From: Acridotheres tristis
Taxonomy: Eukaryota > Chordata > Aves > Passeriformes > Sturnidae
Assembly (NCBI GenBank): GCA_037013685.1
Contig: CM072895.1
Coordinates: forward strand, 10,886,463-10,950,462
Reading direction: 5' to 3'
DNA: 64,000 nucleotides
Below, one piece after another: positions 50,221 through 62,100 of this stretch; position 1 is the stretch's first letter, and every line of letters begins with the position of its first letter. Made by a program: the position numbers and the translations under genes. The notes under the pieces are model-generated. The model made no database searches and was not told where the DNA came from. It saw only the letters and a list, made by a program, of their open reading frames with translations.

Positions 50221-50700
50221 ATTGTATGAGGCCTTGGAGCACAGCTCAGGAATACCACATACCAGTCTGGGCACTCATGCTCAAGAAAATTTAATTTAAA
50301 CTGAAGCAGGTGCAGAGGAAGTCTACTAAGATGGAGTGGGAAATGGAAAGATAAGATGCTAAGGGGATACAAGAAAAAATGGCTTGTTTAGGCCACCAAA
50401 GCAAAGATGGCAAAAATGGGATCTGAGAGCTGCCTATGAATACAACAGGAGAGGGAAAGAAACCAACAAGTCAAATCAAAGAATCATTTTTCCAGAAAGA
50501 AATTAGAGTAAACTAGCTATAAATACATTTTTTCTGGGAATTAGAGGTTTTTCCATCTATTGGATAGAGAAAAGCTGAAGAAGCCTTCTACTTGATTTAG
50601 CATGGGAAAGTAAAAAGACATATTTGAAGACTGAGGTTGATAAATTGGGATCTTGGAGAGGAAATTATATTACAAGGTGGAGGAGAATGGCTCAGTATCC
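50221..50700 (+). mobile_element. Ancient L3/CR1-like LINE 3' region
   Basis: Sequence order matches the 3' part of L3-type CR1 elements: accagtctgggcactcatgc, aactgaagcaggtgcagagg, then ggcttgtttaggcc, tctgagagctgcctatgaat, aattagaggtttttccatct and actgaggttgataaattggg. It is highly diverged, with many indels, and has no intact frame. It is an old insertion shared in type with other amniotes rather than a young avian CR1. Confidence 0.75.
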
Positions 50701-53700
50701 CTGGGACTTCTTTCCTGAACAATACTCCTACCTGTGGATTGCTTTTATCATCTGAAATATTATTTTGCCTTTTCTTTGCTAAGGACATCAGCACTTTTAA
50801 AATCTCCTGTCATTGTCATCCAAGAGCCCTGTGCTGCATCTGCAAAGCTCCAAGCCCCACAGAACTGCTGTTGCTCCCAAATTCATCAAGGGGGTCACTG
50901 TCAAACAATGAGACACACTGGCTCCCATGGGGTTTGAATGAGCTGCTTTCTTTCAAAACACCCTTTAATTGACAGCTAGAAATAGCTTTCCATGATGACA
51001 GGCTGTCATTAATATCATTCACCAGAATGATACCCCAGTGATAGTCTCTGTGTTTAGAGGAAAAGAGAGAGAGAAAGCCTCTGCAAACAAATGTTTCAAC
51101 AGAATACATGAACTGAGCTGTGGTTTCAAGAATGACAACATGAATATAAAAATGTACATTGTGAATATTAGTATTCCCTTAAATATGTACTCACGTTGGT
51201 TAATGAGTCCCACCGGTGGCGTTAGTAACTGAAGGATTTGGGTTGGCACGTTATTAACTTGTTAAGTAGAAAACAGTGATACAAAACTACTTGTCATGTG
51301 TATTATAAGACATTTAAAAGTTTCACTCAGCATAAGCAGCTGAACAGTATTAAAGGAGTTGCCTTTAAAATGATCTGATGTTTCTTTGTGCCATAGTAAT
51401 GTAAAATCCTATTACTATAAAAGGAACTGTGCTCCATGGACCCTTGGGAGGGAGGCACTGGGAGAAGGGCTGGGAAATGTACCTCCTTCTCTGTGCTGAC
51501 TCAGCAGCAAGCAGGGACCTGATAGTTGATCTTGGGTTAGGATAAGCTCAGCCTTGTCTTCACACAGAGGATCCCTTGCAGCTGCCACATGGGATCAGGG
51601 GGGATGTATTCTGTATTTTCTTCCTTACCCTGCCCCATTGGTTTGCTGCTTTCTAATCAAGCTCTGTCCATCCATCAGTCCAGTGGTAGCTTAACATCTG
51701 TGCTGAATGAAATGATGTTTTGGTAAAAAACTGTTGGGGTTTTAAAACAAACAAAACTTCAGGTAACTGTAGACCAGGTTGCTGCATCTGCTGGCAGCAG
51801 CAGAGGGATCCTGCCAGAGGAGAGAAAGTCACAGCTGGAATCTGAGTTGATTTCCAGCCAAGGTTTGAAGATAGTCCTTCATGTAAATTAGGACAGAGCA
51901 GACACTGCCCAGCATGGACCCTATTTCCTATGGGCTTCTTCTAGCCATCTCAAAATCTCTAAAGTAGGACAAGAAATTAAGACACTAGAGTGACTCCTGA
52001 AACATGCTCTCTTGCTCTTGGATAGAGTTGGTCCTGAGGCAATGGCATCATGGGACTGACATGGGCTGTGCTGCCTGGAATAAATAAGGTGGCCCTAATG
52101 AGCAACTATCAGCCCTTTTAACCACTGTTCCCCACCTGCATGACCCAGTTTGTCAGCATTCCTTGCCTAGGGCCCCATGGCAATTGACTGCTTTTACTGG
52201 CAGAGTCCCTTGGGGAGGGGAGCTGTTCCCAGTGAAGATGCTACAGGGGCCATGTGCATTGATGGGCACGCCACAGGGTATCTATCGATCACCCTCATTT
52301 ATTTTTCCAGAAGCCTGGAGTGAGCCAGATTAATCTGTAGGTGACATTTTCAGTGGCCTGCAGTGTTCATTTGAGGTATGCATGGCCACATAAGGCAGGC
52401 TCAGACATGAACAATACAGAAACAGTGACAATATTTCATAAAACATGGCTCTCTCTGAACTGGTTTGGGTGCTGATAGTTGTGCCATAAAAAAGGTTCTC
52501 TTTGAAAGTGCAGTTGCTGAAGGGAATTTCATTGCAGTCTTTGGTGGACAACTTGTATGGGTCTTGCAAGGGTCATGGAGGCTGTCAGAAGCCAAGGTGT
52601 GGGCCCTAGTTACTGCAGATAACTCAACTGGGAAAAGGGGTTTTCCCCAAAAAACTGGGCAGGAGGAAATCTGCCTGCTGTACCGCCTGGGAAACCTGGA
52701 AAACAGCACAAGGCTTGGCTGATGAAGAAAGGATATGCACATACCTATGAGTCATTCATCGTTTGTCTAGACCCAAGAATTACTTTTTAGTGCAAGATGC
52801 AGAGGTCAGCAAAGGCGTCTTCTCTTTCATCCTCTTAGAAACACAGGCAGGCTGTGAGCCCTAAATTTCAAGCTTTAGGGCTGCAGTGTAATTTCAGTCA
52901 GTTTCCATCCCTGCTAAGGGAAGGCCAGGGACAGATTGCTCAAAGAATACCACAATGCAAAGGCCTTCAATTCACTATCCTGGGCTCCTGGCAAACCATA
53001 CGTCAGTCACCAAGGACTTGACAAATCACATCAATATAGCTAAGCTTAGAAGTAAAATTTCACATTATCCTTGCTTATGTGGGTGGGAAGCTGAGAGATG
53101 CCAAATCTAAGAGGGCTTAAAGGAACTCTTACTATTATTAAATGGTTTGCTGTTGGTATTTTTATAGTTCTAACATGATACTTTCACGGTTCAGGCCTCT
53201 CAAGTTCAAGGGCACAAACAGAGGAAAGGAGAAATCCAGCCTGAAGAGCCAGCAACTCAATTAAAGGCAGGAGAACCAGGAAGATTCAGTCAGGCAGCCA
53301 GCCCACCTTCTGTGGAGCATCAGTCAATGATCTCTGCACTCTGGTACTTACCTTTGTCCGATATTTTAAGACATGGAGCCAGAGAATGGCTTAAGGAATG
53401 ATTTGTAGAGGAGAGCAAGATGACAGGTAGGACTGCTCCTGCCTGCAGGCAAAGGATGGGTAAGGCGGCCTCTAGAATCCCTCACTCCTTTTTGCATGAG
53501 TCAGTGCTCTGAGTTTGCTCATCACACATATGAGGAATACCAGGGGCTTGCAAAGCAGCTGCTGGCTTGAAATGTGGAGGTGAATTAATGTGAGAAGCAA
53601 GGAAGGAAGCAATGCAGGGAATGGCCCCAGCTAGAACACTTGTCATTGCAGCTAAGATTCCAGGAGTTATGGATGTGTCAGTAGGCTAAAGATTAGGTAT

Positions 53701-53714
53701 CATTGCAGGTAAGT

Positions 53715-53895
53715 TCAGAGAATCACAGAATTGTTAGGATTGGAAGAGATCTCTGGAGATCATCCAGCCCAGTCCCCTTGCCTAGGCAGGGTCACCAGAG
53801 CAGGTGACAGAGGAACGCTTCCAGGTGGGTCTTGAATATCTCCAGAGAGGGAAACCCATGACCTCCCTGGGCAGCCTGTTCCAGCATTCCTTGCC
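53715..53895 (-). mobile_element. CR1 LINE 3' tail, reverse orientation
   Basis: Begins with agaatcacagaattgttagg, then ttggaagagatctctggaga, catccagcccagtccccttg, ttgaatatctccagagaggg and ctgggcagcctgttccagca. This is a classic CR1 3' end read in reverse. It sits about 300 bases upstream of the 54.2 kb CpG island. Confidence 0.93.
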
Positions 53896-54106
53896 ATGCT
53901 GTCCCATAGCAGCACAGTGCTGGCTGCTGTTCCCTGCACAGCTGGCAGGGATGGGGGCTCAGAACCCTTGCAGAGCATGACAGCTAGCGAGATTTGACAT
54001 GTCCTGGCTCAGGGTGCCAGCCATGTGAGTGGGGAGGAGCTGCCACAGCTCAGGGGTGTCAAGCAACGACCGGGCACAGTTCAGACACAGCTTTAGGATA
54101 AGAGAG

Positions 54107-54193
54107 ATGAGTGAACACAGAGGCATGGAGGCATCAGGAGCTGGGGGAGGCGTCCTGGGACACGGTGGGATGGCCCTTGAGGACACAGAGCAG
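54107..54193 (+). other. Candidate alternative first exon with perfect donor
   Basis: CAG|GTAAGT at 54194 is a textbook donor at the upstream edge of the CpG island. The frame from the ATG at 54107 is open for 29 codons (MSEHRGMEAS...) up to the donor in phase 0. The exon lies between a CR1 remnant and the island. It could be an alternative first exon of the same gene or part of a non-coding transcript. Confidence 0.3.
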
Positions 54194-54345
54194 GTAAGTG
54201 GCGGCCGCGGGGGAGACGAGGAGTCGGGTCGGCAGGGAGAGGATGAGATTCCGCCGGGCACGGAGTGTAGGGATCGGCGCCCGGGAGCCCGGCGGGGCCG
54301 GCTCGGTGTCGCGCCGCGGCCACGCGGCGGGGCCGGCCGGAGAGA

Positions 54346-54365
54346 ACTACAGCCCCCAGCGTGCC
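54346..54365 (+). promoter_or_regulatory. ZNF143 (Staf) binding site
   Basis: ACTACAGCCCCCAGCGTGCC closely follows the ACTACAnnTCCCAGMRTGC consensus of ZNF143/THAP11, with CCCCCAG in place of TCCCAG. It is in the core of the CpG island, just before an NRF1-type site, which is a common housekeeping promoter layout. Confidence 0.8.
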
Positions 54366-54385
54366 CCGCGGGGCGGCGCGCCGCA

Positions 54386-54397
54386 TGCGCCTGCGCG
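54386..54397 (+). promoter_or_regulatory. NRF1-type site
   Basis: TGCGCCTGCGCG matches the GCGC-N-TGCGC palindrome bound by NRF1, about 20 bases after the ZNF143 site. Transcription probably starts shortly downstream, before the GTGAGT donor at 54505. Confidence 0.65.
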
Positions 54398-54399
54398 AG

Positions 54400-54504
54400 G
54401 GGGCGCGGTGGGTCGGAAGCCCCGCCCCCGGCGGCGGCGGGCGGCGCTGCGGTTGGGCGGCGGCGCTGCCGCTCAGCGCGGGGTCGGGGGTCAGAGTGCG
54501 GGCG
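54400..54504 (+). other. Predicted first exon (donor at 54505)
   Basis: GCG|GTGAGT at 54505 is a good plus-strand donor inside the CpG island and downstream of the ZNF143 and NRF1 sites. The start shown is approximate. A frame from the ATG at 54385 is open for 40 codons to this donor (phase 0), but that ATG overlaps the NRF1 motif, so it may lie upstream of the transcription start. I cannot say whether the exon is coding. Confidence 0.45.
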
Positions 54505-57500
54505 GTGAGTGGCGGTGCCGGGCACTCGTGGTGCGGAGTGCGGGGCGCGGGGCCCGGCCGGGCCGGGGCGGCTCCGCCGCGGGGGTGGTGCGGGAGGCGG
54601 GCGGCGGCTCTGCCCAGCCCTGCGGGGCCCGGCCGGCGCGGGGGGCCCCGTAGGCCTGGCGGAGACGTGGGGCCGCTGTGGCCCGGGGCGGGGGCTGGAG
54701 GCCCGGCGCAGAGCGGGGAAGCGGCCCGGCGCCCCGCGACGGGGGGGGTTCGAACCGAGGGCGTGGGGCGGGGGTGCCGCTGGGGACCTGAGGCGGCCCC
54801 GGCCCGAGGGGAGGGCGTGGGGTGGCGGAGCCTCGTCCGCTCGACGGCCGGGTTGCCGGGCCCTCCGCGCCCCGGTGCGGCCCTGAGGGGAGGTCTTGGG
54901 GGTGGCGGTGGCAGCAGCCCCCCACATCCCAGCTGGAGCGGGATCAGTTGCTTTCAGGGCTTGAGGAAAGGAAAACAGCCCGTCTGCCCGGGGTTGGGCA
55001 CGGGCTGAGCTGGAGACAGCAGCAGCAAGGATTCTTTTATGTTTTGGGATGTAGAGGTAATGAGGGAGTAGGAGGTTTGTTGGGGTTTTTTTCCTGTGTT
55101 TTTTACTCTGTGAGATTGAACTGAACGCCTGTCTCAGATCTTGAGTGTGAAGTAAACTTGAGAAAGCTTAGGAGTATAGGCTGTTTACTTGTTTCCTAAG
55201 TGGCAGTAGGAATTTCTTCTCTTTTCCTTTTCTTGCCGCTGTGCTTTTACAGGTGTTTTTTTCCAAACTGAGATGTATGAAGAGGTGTTGTCATTTACTG
55301 CTTCTGTTCTGTCTTTTACAAGTCCTATGTCTGGTGGATTTACGTGGTCATTGCTGGCCTGTTTAAGTGTGACATTTGTTTTGCTCCTTCTTTACTTATC
55401 TAGTTTCTTTATTGAGCTTTTGGTTCCAGAAATGATGGATTGACAGCTGTTGTTTAGTCTGAACTCTTGATATTATTTCAGGTGTGATACAGGGACCAGC
55501 AAGTTTTCTAATATGTTAATGCTTACACAGTGTGTCAGGAAGGTTGAGGTATACAGGGCTCCAGGAAGGTACATCTCCAAAGCACTTGTTCCATCAGATG
55601 CTGTTAACAGCAGTTTGAGGATTTTACCTGATTTATTTCTAATGGTAACTTGAATTATTTTGTCCGGTAGTGTTTTTTTGCAATATTGTAGCATCTCATA
55701 TCACTTGATATTAAAGTTGCCATTTGAATTTTTATCCAAGAATGAAAATTCTGAAATTCAATAGTATTAGTTAGAAGTCCAGTTGGTTATTCCCCGCTGT
55801 GTAGGCTTGGGAAGTTTGATTTTCAGATATTTTAATTTCCATTTTGAAGCACTGAATTCTGCCCTTTGCAACTGAATTTTCACATTAATTTACACTGTGG
55901 ACTAAATGCTTGTTTTGTTTCAAAGAGTGGCCCCGTGACCCTTTTATGCATCTTGTTCATCTCAAACTTTGGGTTGCTCTACATGAATGGTGTGTTGGGT
56001 TTGTTGTTTTTTGTTGGGGTTTTTTTGTTGGTTTTTTGATTTTTTGGGGGTTTTTTTGTAAAGTTAGTGTGTCTAGATAGATTTGAGTGGTACCAAAATC
56101 CAAAAGAAGAAAGTGATTAAAGCCTTTAAAAATTGCCTATGTGCCTGATGCTAAATAAAGAAGACCTTGGATTGAATAAACACTGATAGGATGTAAAGTT
56201 TCTGTTCTGCACTTGAGAGATACTTCAGTTTGCTTTCATTAGAGGACCTGATTACAGTTGTTTTGGTGCTTATCTTGTTTTGATTCTGTTAACTTTGGTA
56301 GGCCTTGATTTTTTTTTTTTATTATTATTTTTTTTAGCCCCCTTAAATTTTGGAAATAGAGTTCTGGAAGATACTTAAGTGTGTGAAGTATTTGCATTTT
56401 ACCCTATGTTTGTGTCAGTCCTGTGGCCATCTGCATTGGAGGGGCCCAAGGCTGTAGATTGCAGGTATGGTGACATCCAGGTAAATGGTGCAGGACTGCC
56501 CAGTGTACCTGGGCTTACAGGAGAGCATGGACGGCTTTTCTCACAAGTCTTTCTTGCATCTGAAGCAGATATTTTTGCTAGAAATAGTCCTGCTGACACT
56601 CTGGTGTTTCAATCTAGTAGTGATGAGCTAATATACCAGTATGGTGCCGTGGCAAGCAGGGGAATAAAAGAAGAAATGGACAAGTTGAGGCTGTCAAGAC
56701 ATAACCTAGAGCAGAGGTGCTGCCTGTGCTAGGGACCATTTGGACCATTTCCTTTACCTAAGAGAAGTGATCTCTGCTGGCCCAAGGCCAGCTGAAAAGT
56801 TATGTTCTCTCTAGATGTGTTGTGTAGGAAAAGATACTTCTCTTCCAACCAAAATAAATTTTTTTTGTTGTTTTTAATTTCAGCTGTGTATGTTACAATC
56901 ATTATTTTTGTTTCGTGGTTGAATATTAGGGTCAACATCTTCCCTGGCAGATTTTCTGGACTGAAACTGGGTTGTGTGGAAACCATACCCCACTGTAGCT
57001 GCTACCCTGCTTGGAGCTTTTGCCAGTGTATCAAGACAGAGCTTTGCCAGAGTGCTGGCTTTCTTTTAACACTTCTGGAGCTCATTTGTGAAGATCAAAA
57101 GCTACCAGTCTATTGAGCAATGCAAGTTTTGTTTCCCCGAATCCAGGCTGAGATTCATTTGACACTCTCAGGTGTTAACCTTCATTTTTCAGATAACGAA
57201 GATGTGCAGCTGTTTAAGTGGTTTGAGCAACTATGGCATTCATGTGTATGGAAATGAAGTAATTATGCATGCCAGATTCCATTAAACAAAGGGTGGCCTA
57301 CTATGTCTCCTTTCTACTAAATTAGGCCAATATGCAATAGTAGCTTTTACTGACTGTGTAGTAGCTACAAATTTCTAGCTCCTGGCACTGGGAGCTGTGC
57401 TGAGGATTGAGAGCACTGAAGTGCCATAAATTTCAGAACTTCTCTCAAAGACCAGGGCTGGGAGAGTTTGAATGAAAACTAAGACATGTTGTTTTTTGAC

Positions 57501-58705
57501 AGCGAATGGATTGACCATTGAAACGAGCTGTCTGAAGGTAGAGGGGAACCTCCACTCTTCAAGCTGCAATTAAAGGCCAGAAACTTTTCTCAAAGATGCT
57601 CAAGCCTTTGGGCTCGACTAAGGAAATGGAAACTTTAGGGCCAGCATTACATGAGGTTGAGACAGGATGGTCTGGTGGGCTTTGTGAATTCAAGTTTAAT
57701 GTGTCTATGCTGCTAGAGCCAAGATAACTTCTCCATTCTCTGCAAAGTGCTGCATCATCCCAGGTGTCTCTGTCCTGGTCTGAGTACATGGTTTGGTGAG
57801 CAGCTGACCTGACCAACAGCCCCAGTGGCTCATCTCATTCCTGCTTCTGCCAATGTGGGCCCGTCCTCTTCTTTGAACTTTGGTATTCATCTAGCCTGGC
57901 CCTGAGCTAATTCATCTCACTAAACCAGCCAGAAACTATCTTGTTTTAATTGTGTTTTATTCTGGCTGTGTTAGTCCTTTTATAGGTTCCTGTGGTTGAA
58001 TCAGCTCACAGAAGGGCCAGGCAAGCTCAGGAACTGGTGTAACGTAATCAGCAGGAAAGTAAGAGTGAGATGGAAGGACAGGCCTGCCTCCTTTTGGCCT
58101 CCCAGAACTATTGGCTTGGTTAACCTCATTTTGTGTAGTTTCACACTGGTGTGTTTTCTTATGGCTCCCAGGCAGATGCAGGAGATTGGACTAGAGGATT
58201 TTTGGTCTGATCCTGTGAAACGGTTCTTTTCCTTAATAGCAAATCTGTTCTTCTTCTTTGGCTTTTGCTGTATATGTCCCTGTTATTGCTTCTTTGTTTT
58301 AATTTTTGTTCTTTCCTTTCTCTACGTTTCTTCTAAGTGACCAGTCCTTTGCTGTGTGGAACTTCTTCAGACTCCAGCTTAGACCCGTTTACTCATCTGC
58401 AGTTACTCTTGGAGGAGGTTTAAAAATACACAGCAAAGCCTGTCTTAGGAGACCAGTCAAGGAGCTGACGAAAGTGGGTTGCCTAGCAGAGGCGGCCTAA
58501 TAAAATTGGAGTGGAATTGTACTGTGCATCTTTGGGATGGCTTCTGGGTGGTCTGTTGAGACAAATTCATGTCCTGCTGGTGTGGAGTCTCATGTGGGTT
58601 TCACTGTGTTGTCAAGTGAACTGAGATGTGTTTGTTTCCCAGCTTTGTAGGGTGCCATAGCTCCAGCAAGCGCTTCCCTAAGTAATCAGCGCCTTCGGCC
58701 TTGCA

Positions 58706-58747
58706 CATTGTGATCTCACAAGCCATCGCGTCTGTGATGTCACAATG
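58706..58747. repeat. Inverted repeat (15-base arms, 12-base loop)
   Basis: CATTGTGATCTCACA at 58706-58720 pairs with TGTGATGTCACAATG at 58733-58747 at 13 of 15 positions. Each arm carries a TGTGAT/TCACA dyad similar to a CRE half-site. The sequence could form a hairpin or be a protein-bound dyad. Confidence 0.75.
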
Positions 58748-59060
58748 GAAGAGATTCTGGTGCTCTGACATGTGTGGTCGTGCCTTTGACAAAATCAGCC
58801 AAGGAACCCAGCGGCAAGAATGAGCTCAAGAAATGGGAGAGACCTTCCTTAACCCGAGAGTGCCCTCCATCCTTTAGGCAGCCTTTTCCATGTTCACTTA
58901 TCTCTTCCACAATGACCATACAGAGGGAACCAGTGCTTGTATAGGGTGAATTATTTTTTTCAGTTGACCTACCAAGATGCATGTTTCTCCCAGATGAGCA
59001 GCTGCCTAACTCTCCTCCTGTACCCCTCATTCTTTTCTGTTGTTCCCCTCACTTGTACTG

Positions 59061-59150
59061 CTTCTAATTTTAGACTGTAAGTTCTTGAGAACAGGGACCA
59101 CCTAATCTGTAGTCGGAAGAGCCTGGGTGTGATTGTGGAGTACTGTAAAA
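59061..59150 (+). mobile_element. MIR-like ancient tail fragment
   Basis: ttagactgtaagttcttgag and aacagggaccacctaatctg match the ancient tgtaagctctttggggcagg-type tail also seen near 45.63 kb. Confidence 0.4.
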
Positions 59151-62100
59151 ACAAAATTATGAATTCCAAGTTGTATCTGGGCTGAGTAATGGTGGGGCAG
59201 CATATAGACATGCCATGACATTACAGATTTTCCAAAACACAGGCGTGGTTGTCTAGCAGTGCCGGAGACAAAGCCAGCCAAACATGAAGGGAGTGCAGCC
59301 GTGAATTGTACTGTTCTCATGTTCAAGTGATGATACTGTGAGGTTAACAAATTAAAGAAAGAAGCAAATTTACCTGTCTAAAATTGTGTCACTTTATTAA
59401 ACAGTTCTAAAAGCTTTGTCTTTTGTTATTTGTTTTACTTTATGTTGGTTGGGCTTTTTTGCAAATTTGAGTGGTGAGAGTGGGTAAGCTGGTCTTGTTC
59501 ATAGTCTCTTGTTTCCTGCCTCACAGGCTAGCCAGATGCTGTCATTTTTGGACTGTAGTTCATCTAATGAAATACTTAGGTTTAGGTTAAGGTTGATTAA
59601 AAAACACCCTGAGTTATCTCTATTATTCTTCAGTTATATCTTCACACAAGTAAAATATGGGCTCACATTTGACCTCTCAGTATGCATTTGAACAGCTACC
59701 AAAATTGAAGTCCTGCATTTTTTGTTATACTGTGTTCCAGGTGTTGCTAAATATATGCAATTTCGTTCTACAGAAAGCATTTCTATTACCATAACTTTTT
59801 TCCTTCATAATTCAATAAAATAGGCAAACCTGACTTACATTTTGGATTGGTTTTGGTTGCACTAGCCTTGAGTTCAGTTGTCTGTTGGAGGCAAGGAGGC
59901 ACAGCTGCCCCTACCCAGGTTTTGCAAAATATAATAAACTGAAGCATTTTACTCCCAGAGCTTGCTTGCTTTTATTTTTTAATTTCAGTTTGTTATTTAG
60001 GTTAGTCGGGGGTTTTCTTGTTTGTTTTGTAATATGGTGGAGTGCTGTCTTGCAATGCCAAAATAATTTAACATGTAAGTGAAGTCTCTCATAAAATGTA
60101 ATTTCTTGGGTCACCCTGCCAATGTGAAGTTAGATGTTGACTTCCTGCCCCTTCCCTACTCAGCTTATCAAACTGGAAAGTAGAGAGGAATATTTTGGGC
60201 TTAAAGGCAAACTGTAATTTTAATTAGATGTACTTGTAAAAAGTTCATATTTATGTTATGTGCCAGGAGTCATTAAGCTCAAGTTCGTAGTAGGCTAATT
60301 TATCCTGCCATTGATGAATTTGACTCATCTGGAGCTTATGTGGTGCACATCTCTCTGTGGTTTTGGGGCTGCCCTGCAGGCAGGGGGACAGCATTTGCAC
60401 TGCCCTGCTGGCTCTTGTCACCAGCATTCTTCACGTGGCAAGAGTTCCCTGTCTTGTTCCCTGCTGCTTTGGTTGTCCCTAAGCAACTTTCCCAGGAGGA
60501 AGCCTGGCATGCAACAGCCGCCAGTGCAGATTCTCCGCTTCACACTCAGTGGGGCCCCTGGCAAAGCTGATGGCTACAGCTGGCACTTGCCTTTCTCTTG
60601 GCTTTCCTTCCTTACTGGTGATCAAACTGTCGTGTTTTAGTATCATGTGCTTGTACTGCTAAAGAAGCAAGAGCTGTGGTCAGCCCGAACTTGTCATGGT
60701 ACCTGCAGCTGATGTCCAGAGAACATTTTTTTTTAAATTTATTTTTTAAATATAGATTTTAGCCATGTGTCACATGGGACACATGCTGTTACACAGCACA
60801 GAACACAAGCTATCTTCCAGCTGAAACCCACCACATACGGCCATTTCCCATCTTACTGGGTGTAGCAAATGTAAAGTGCTGTCACATTTTCCTAGGTCTG
60901 TGTACAATCTGTCAATATAATTCCTGAGGTCCAACCTCAGTTCATGGTCCCATTACATTTCATACGTATCTGTGTGAGGAATTTGAGCTGTGTGATACGA
61001 AATATTAACCTAGTAGGGTTGACTGCCAGATGTGACAGCTTGCACTGTCTGAGATTATAATCTGATCCTGTGTGTATAAGAAATATATATATGGTGTTTT
61101 ATATAGGTTTGGAAATGGAATCACTGAACATGTGGATTTATATGGCTAGAGCTGGGTTTTTAATTTTTGAAGCTGCATTGCTTACTTTGTTGTCTCTTGG
61201 AAAAAAATACAGGATAATTACTAGTGCTTTGCATTGTCATAGCCATTATAAATGCTTTTCATGACATCTAATAAAGTGTGTTTGCTCACCAGCTATCTTG
61301 TGCTCTGAGGCACTCTGACCTTGCCAAAGAAGATGATGTGAGGTCTTCCCAGGGCAACCAGAGCAGTGGCTGGGTAAACACACCGTTAAAACTTCATTTG
61401 GCTGAAGGTGCAGAGTTTGCAGTGGGGTTGCCCTTATTTGTATGCTGCCTGTGTAGGGAAATCCACATGCAATACTCCACTCACGCGCCTTTGTTCGGAG
61501 CACTGCTCCCTCTGCTACACGGGAGAGTGGGGAGGGAGGCTGCTTTCAGGATGGGGAGTCTGATCCTGTTGCTAGACATGGACCATTGCAGAAGCTGGTA
61601 GTGTAAACGGGCACTGGATGTTGGCTGTTACTTCCCTCCGCTGATGTCACATGGTACTTTTGTGACCCTGACCTGCCATGCCAGGGTCTGGCATGATGCT
61701 GCTGTGTCTGTGTGGGGATATGCCTGAATCCTGCCAAGGCGTCTGGTTTACTTTTGCCATGGACTCAGTGGCTCAGAAACCTCTGCACCACTGTGTGCCT
61801 GAAGATTCATGGAGTCCATGTCAGATACCCTGGTGTTGCCAGTTAAGATACATTAGAGAAGAGATCTTGCTGCGGGTGGGTGGATAATACATGTTTTATT
61901 ACCTGTATTTGATACAGGCCTGTCTACCTCCCTCATGCCAACTGTGTATTTTACTTGATGCAGTAGGCTAAAGACCAGGTTTTCCTTCAACTAACTTAAA
62001 AGTGGCTTTATTCTGAGGGATTATATTTGTTGTGATAGGCCTTTAGACTCATAGTAGTTAGAAGATTTAAAGCATGTTTACCTTAAATATATCTTATCTG

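Larger units (their letters stand above)
35361..53700. other. Intergenic region between RNF220 and the next gene
   Basis: No recognisable exon on either strand. The longest open frames (for example 158 codons near 36.5-37.0 kb plus, 148 near 39.3-39.8 kb minus, 145 near 41.2-41.6 kb minus) have no family resemblance and overlap frames on other strands. The region holds the TTC/ATC microsatellite at 39.14-39.20 kb, a GGAA tract near 47.1 kb, an L3/CR1-like LINE relic at about 50.2-50.7 kb, a MIR-like relic near 45.5-45.7 kb and degenerate CR1-like traces near 39.8 and 49.3 kb. Confidence 0.7.
54190..54920 (+). promoter_or_regulatory. CpG island promoter of a rightward gene (ERI3 by synteny)
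   Basis: A very GC-rich block dense in CpG, with an excellent ZNF143 site (54346-54365), an NRF1-type palindrome (54386-54397) and two plus-strand splice donors (54194 and 54505). No TATA box is evident. In other vertebrates ERI3, a DEDD-type 3'-5' exoribonuclease gene, lies upstream of and divergent from RNF220, and this promoter faces away from RNF220 as ERI3 should. No ERI3 coding sequence is visible in the remaining 9 kb; I looked for the DFEATC exonuclease motif and did not see it. The promoter call is strong, the gene name is not. Confidence 0.7.

Noticed and set aside
54361..55008. 215-codon plus-strand and longer minus-strand frames in the 54 kb CpG island
   Set aside because: GC-rich DNA has few stop codons; frames are open on both strands at once and cross a good splice donor.
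56379..56732. 117-codon plus-strand frame tested as a possible ERI3 exon
   Set aside because: It lacks the ERI3 exonuclease motifs and shows no resemblance to ERI3.
61270..61284. AATAAA followed by a GT-rich run on the plus strand
   Set aside because: Common by chance in AT-rich introns and no exon precedes it.
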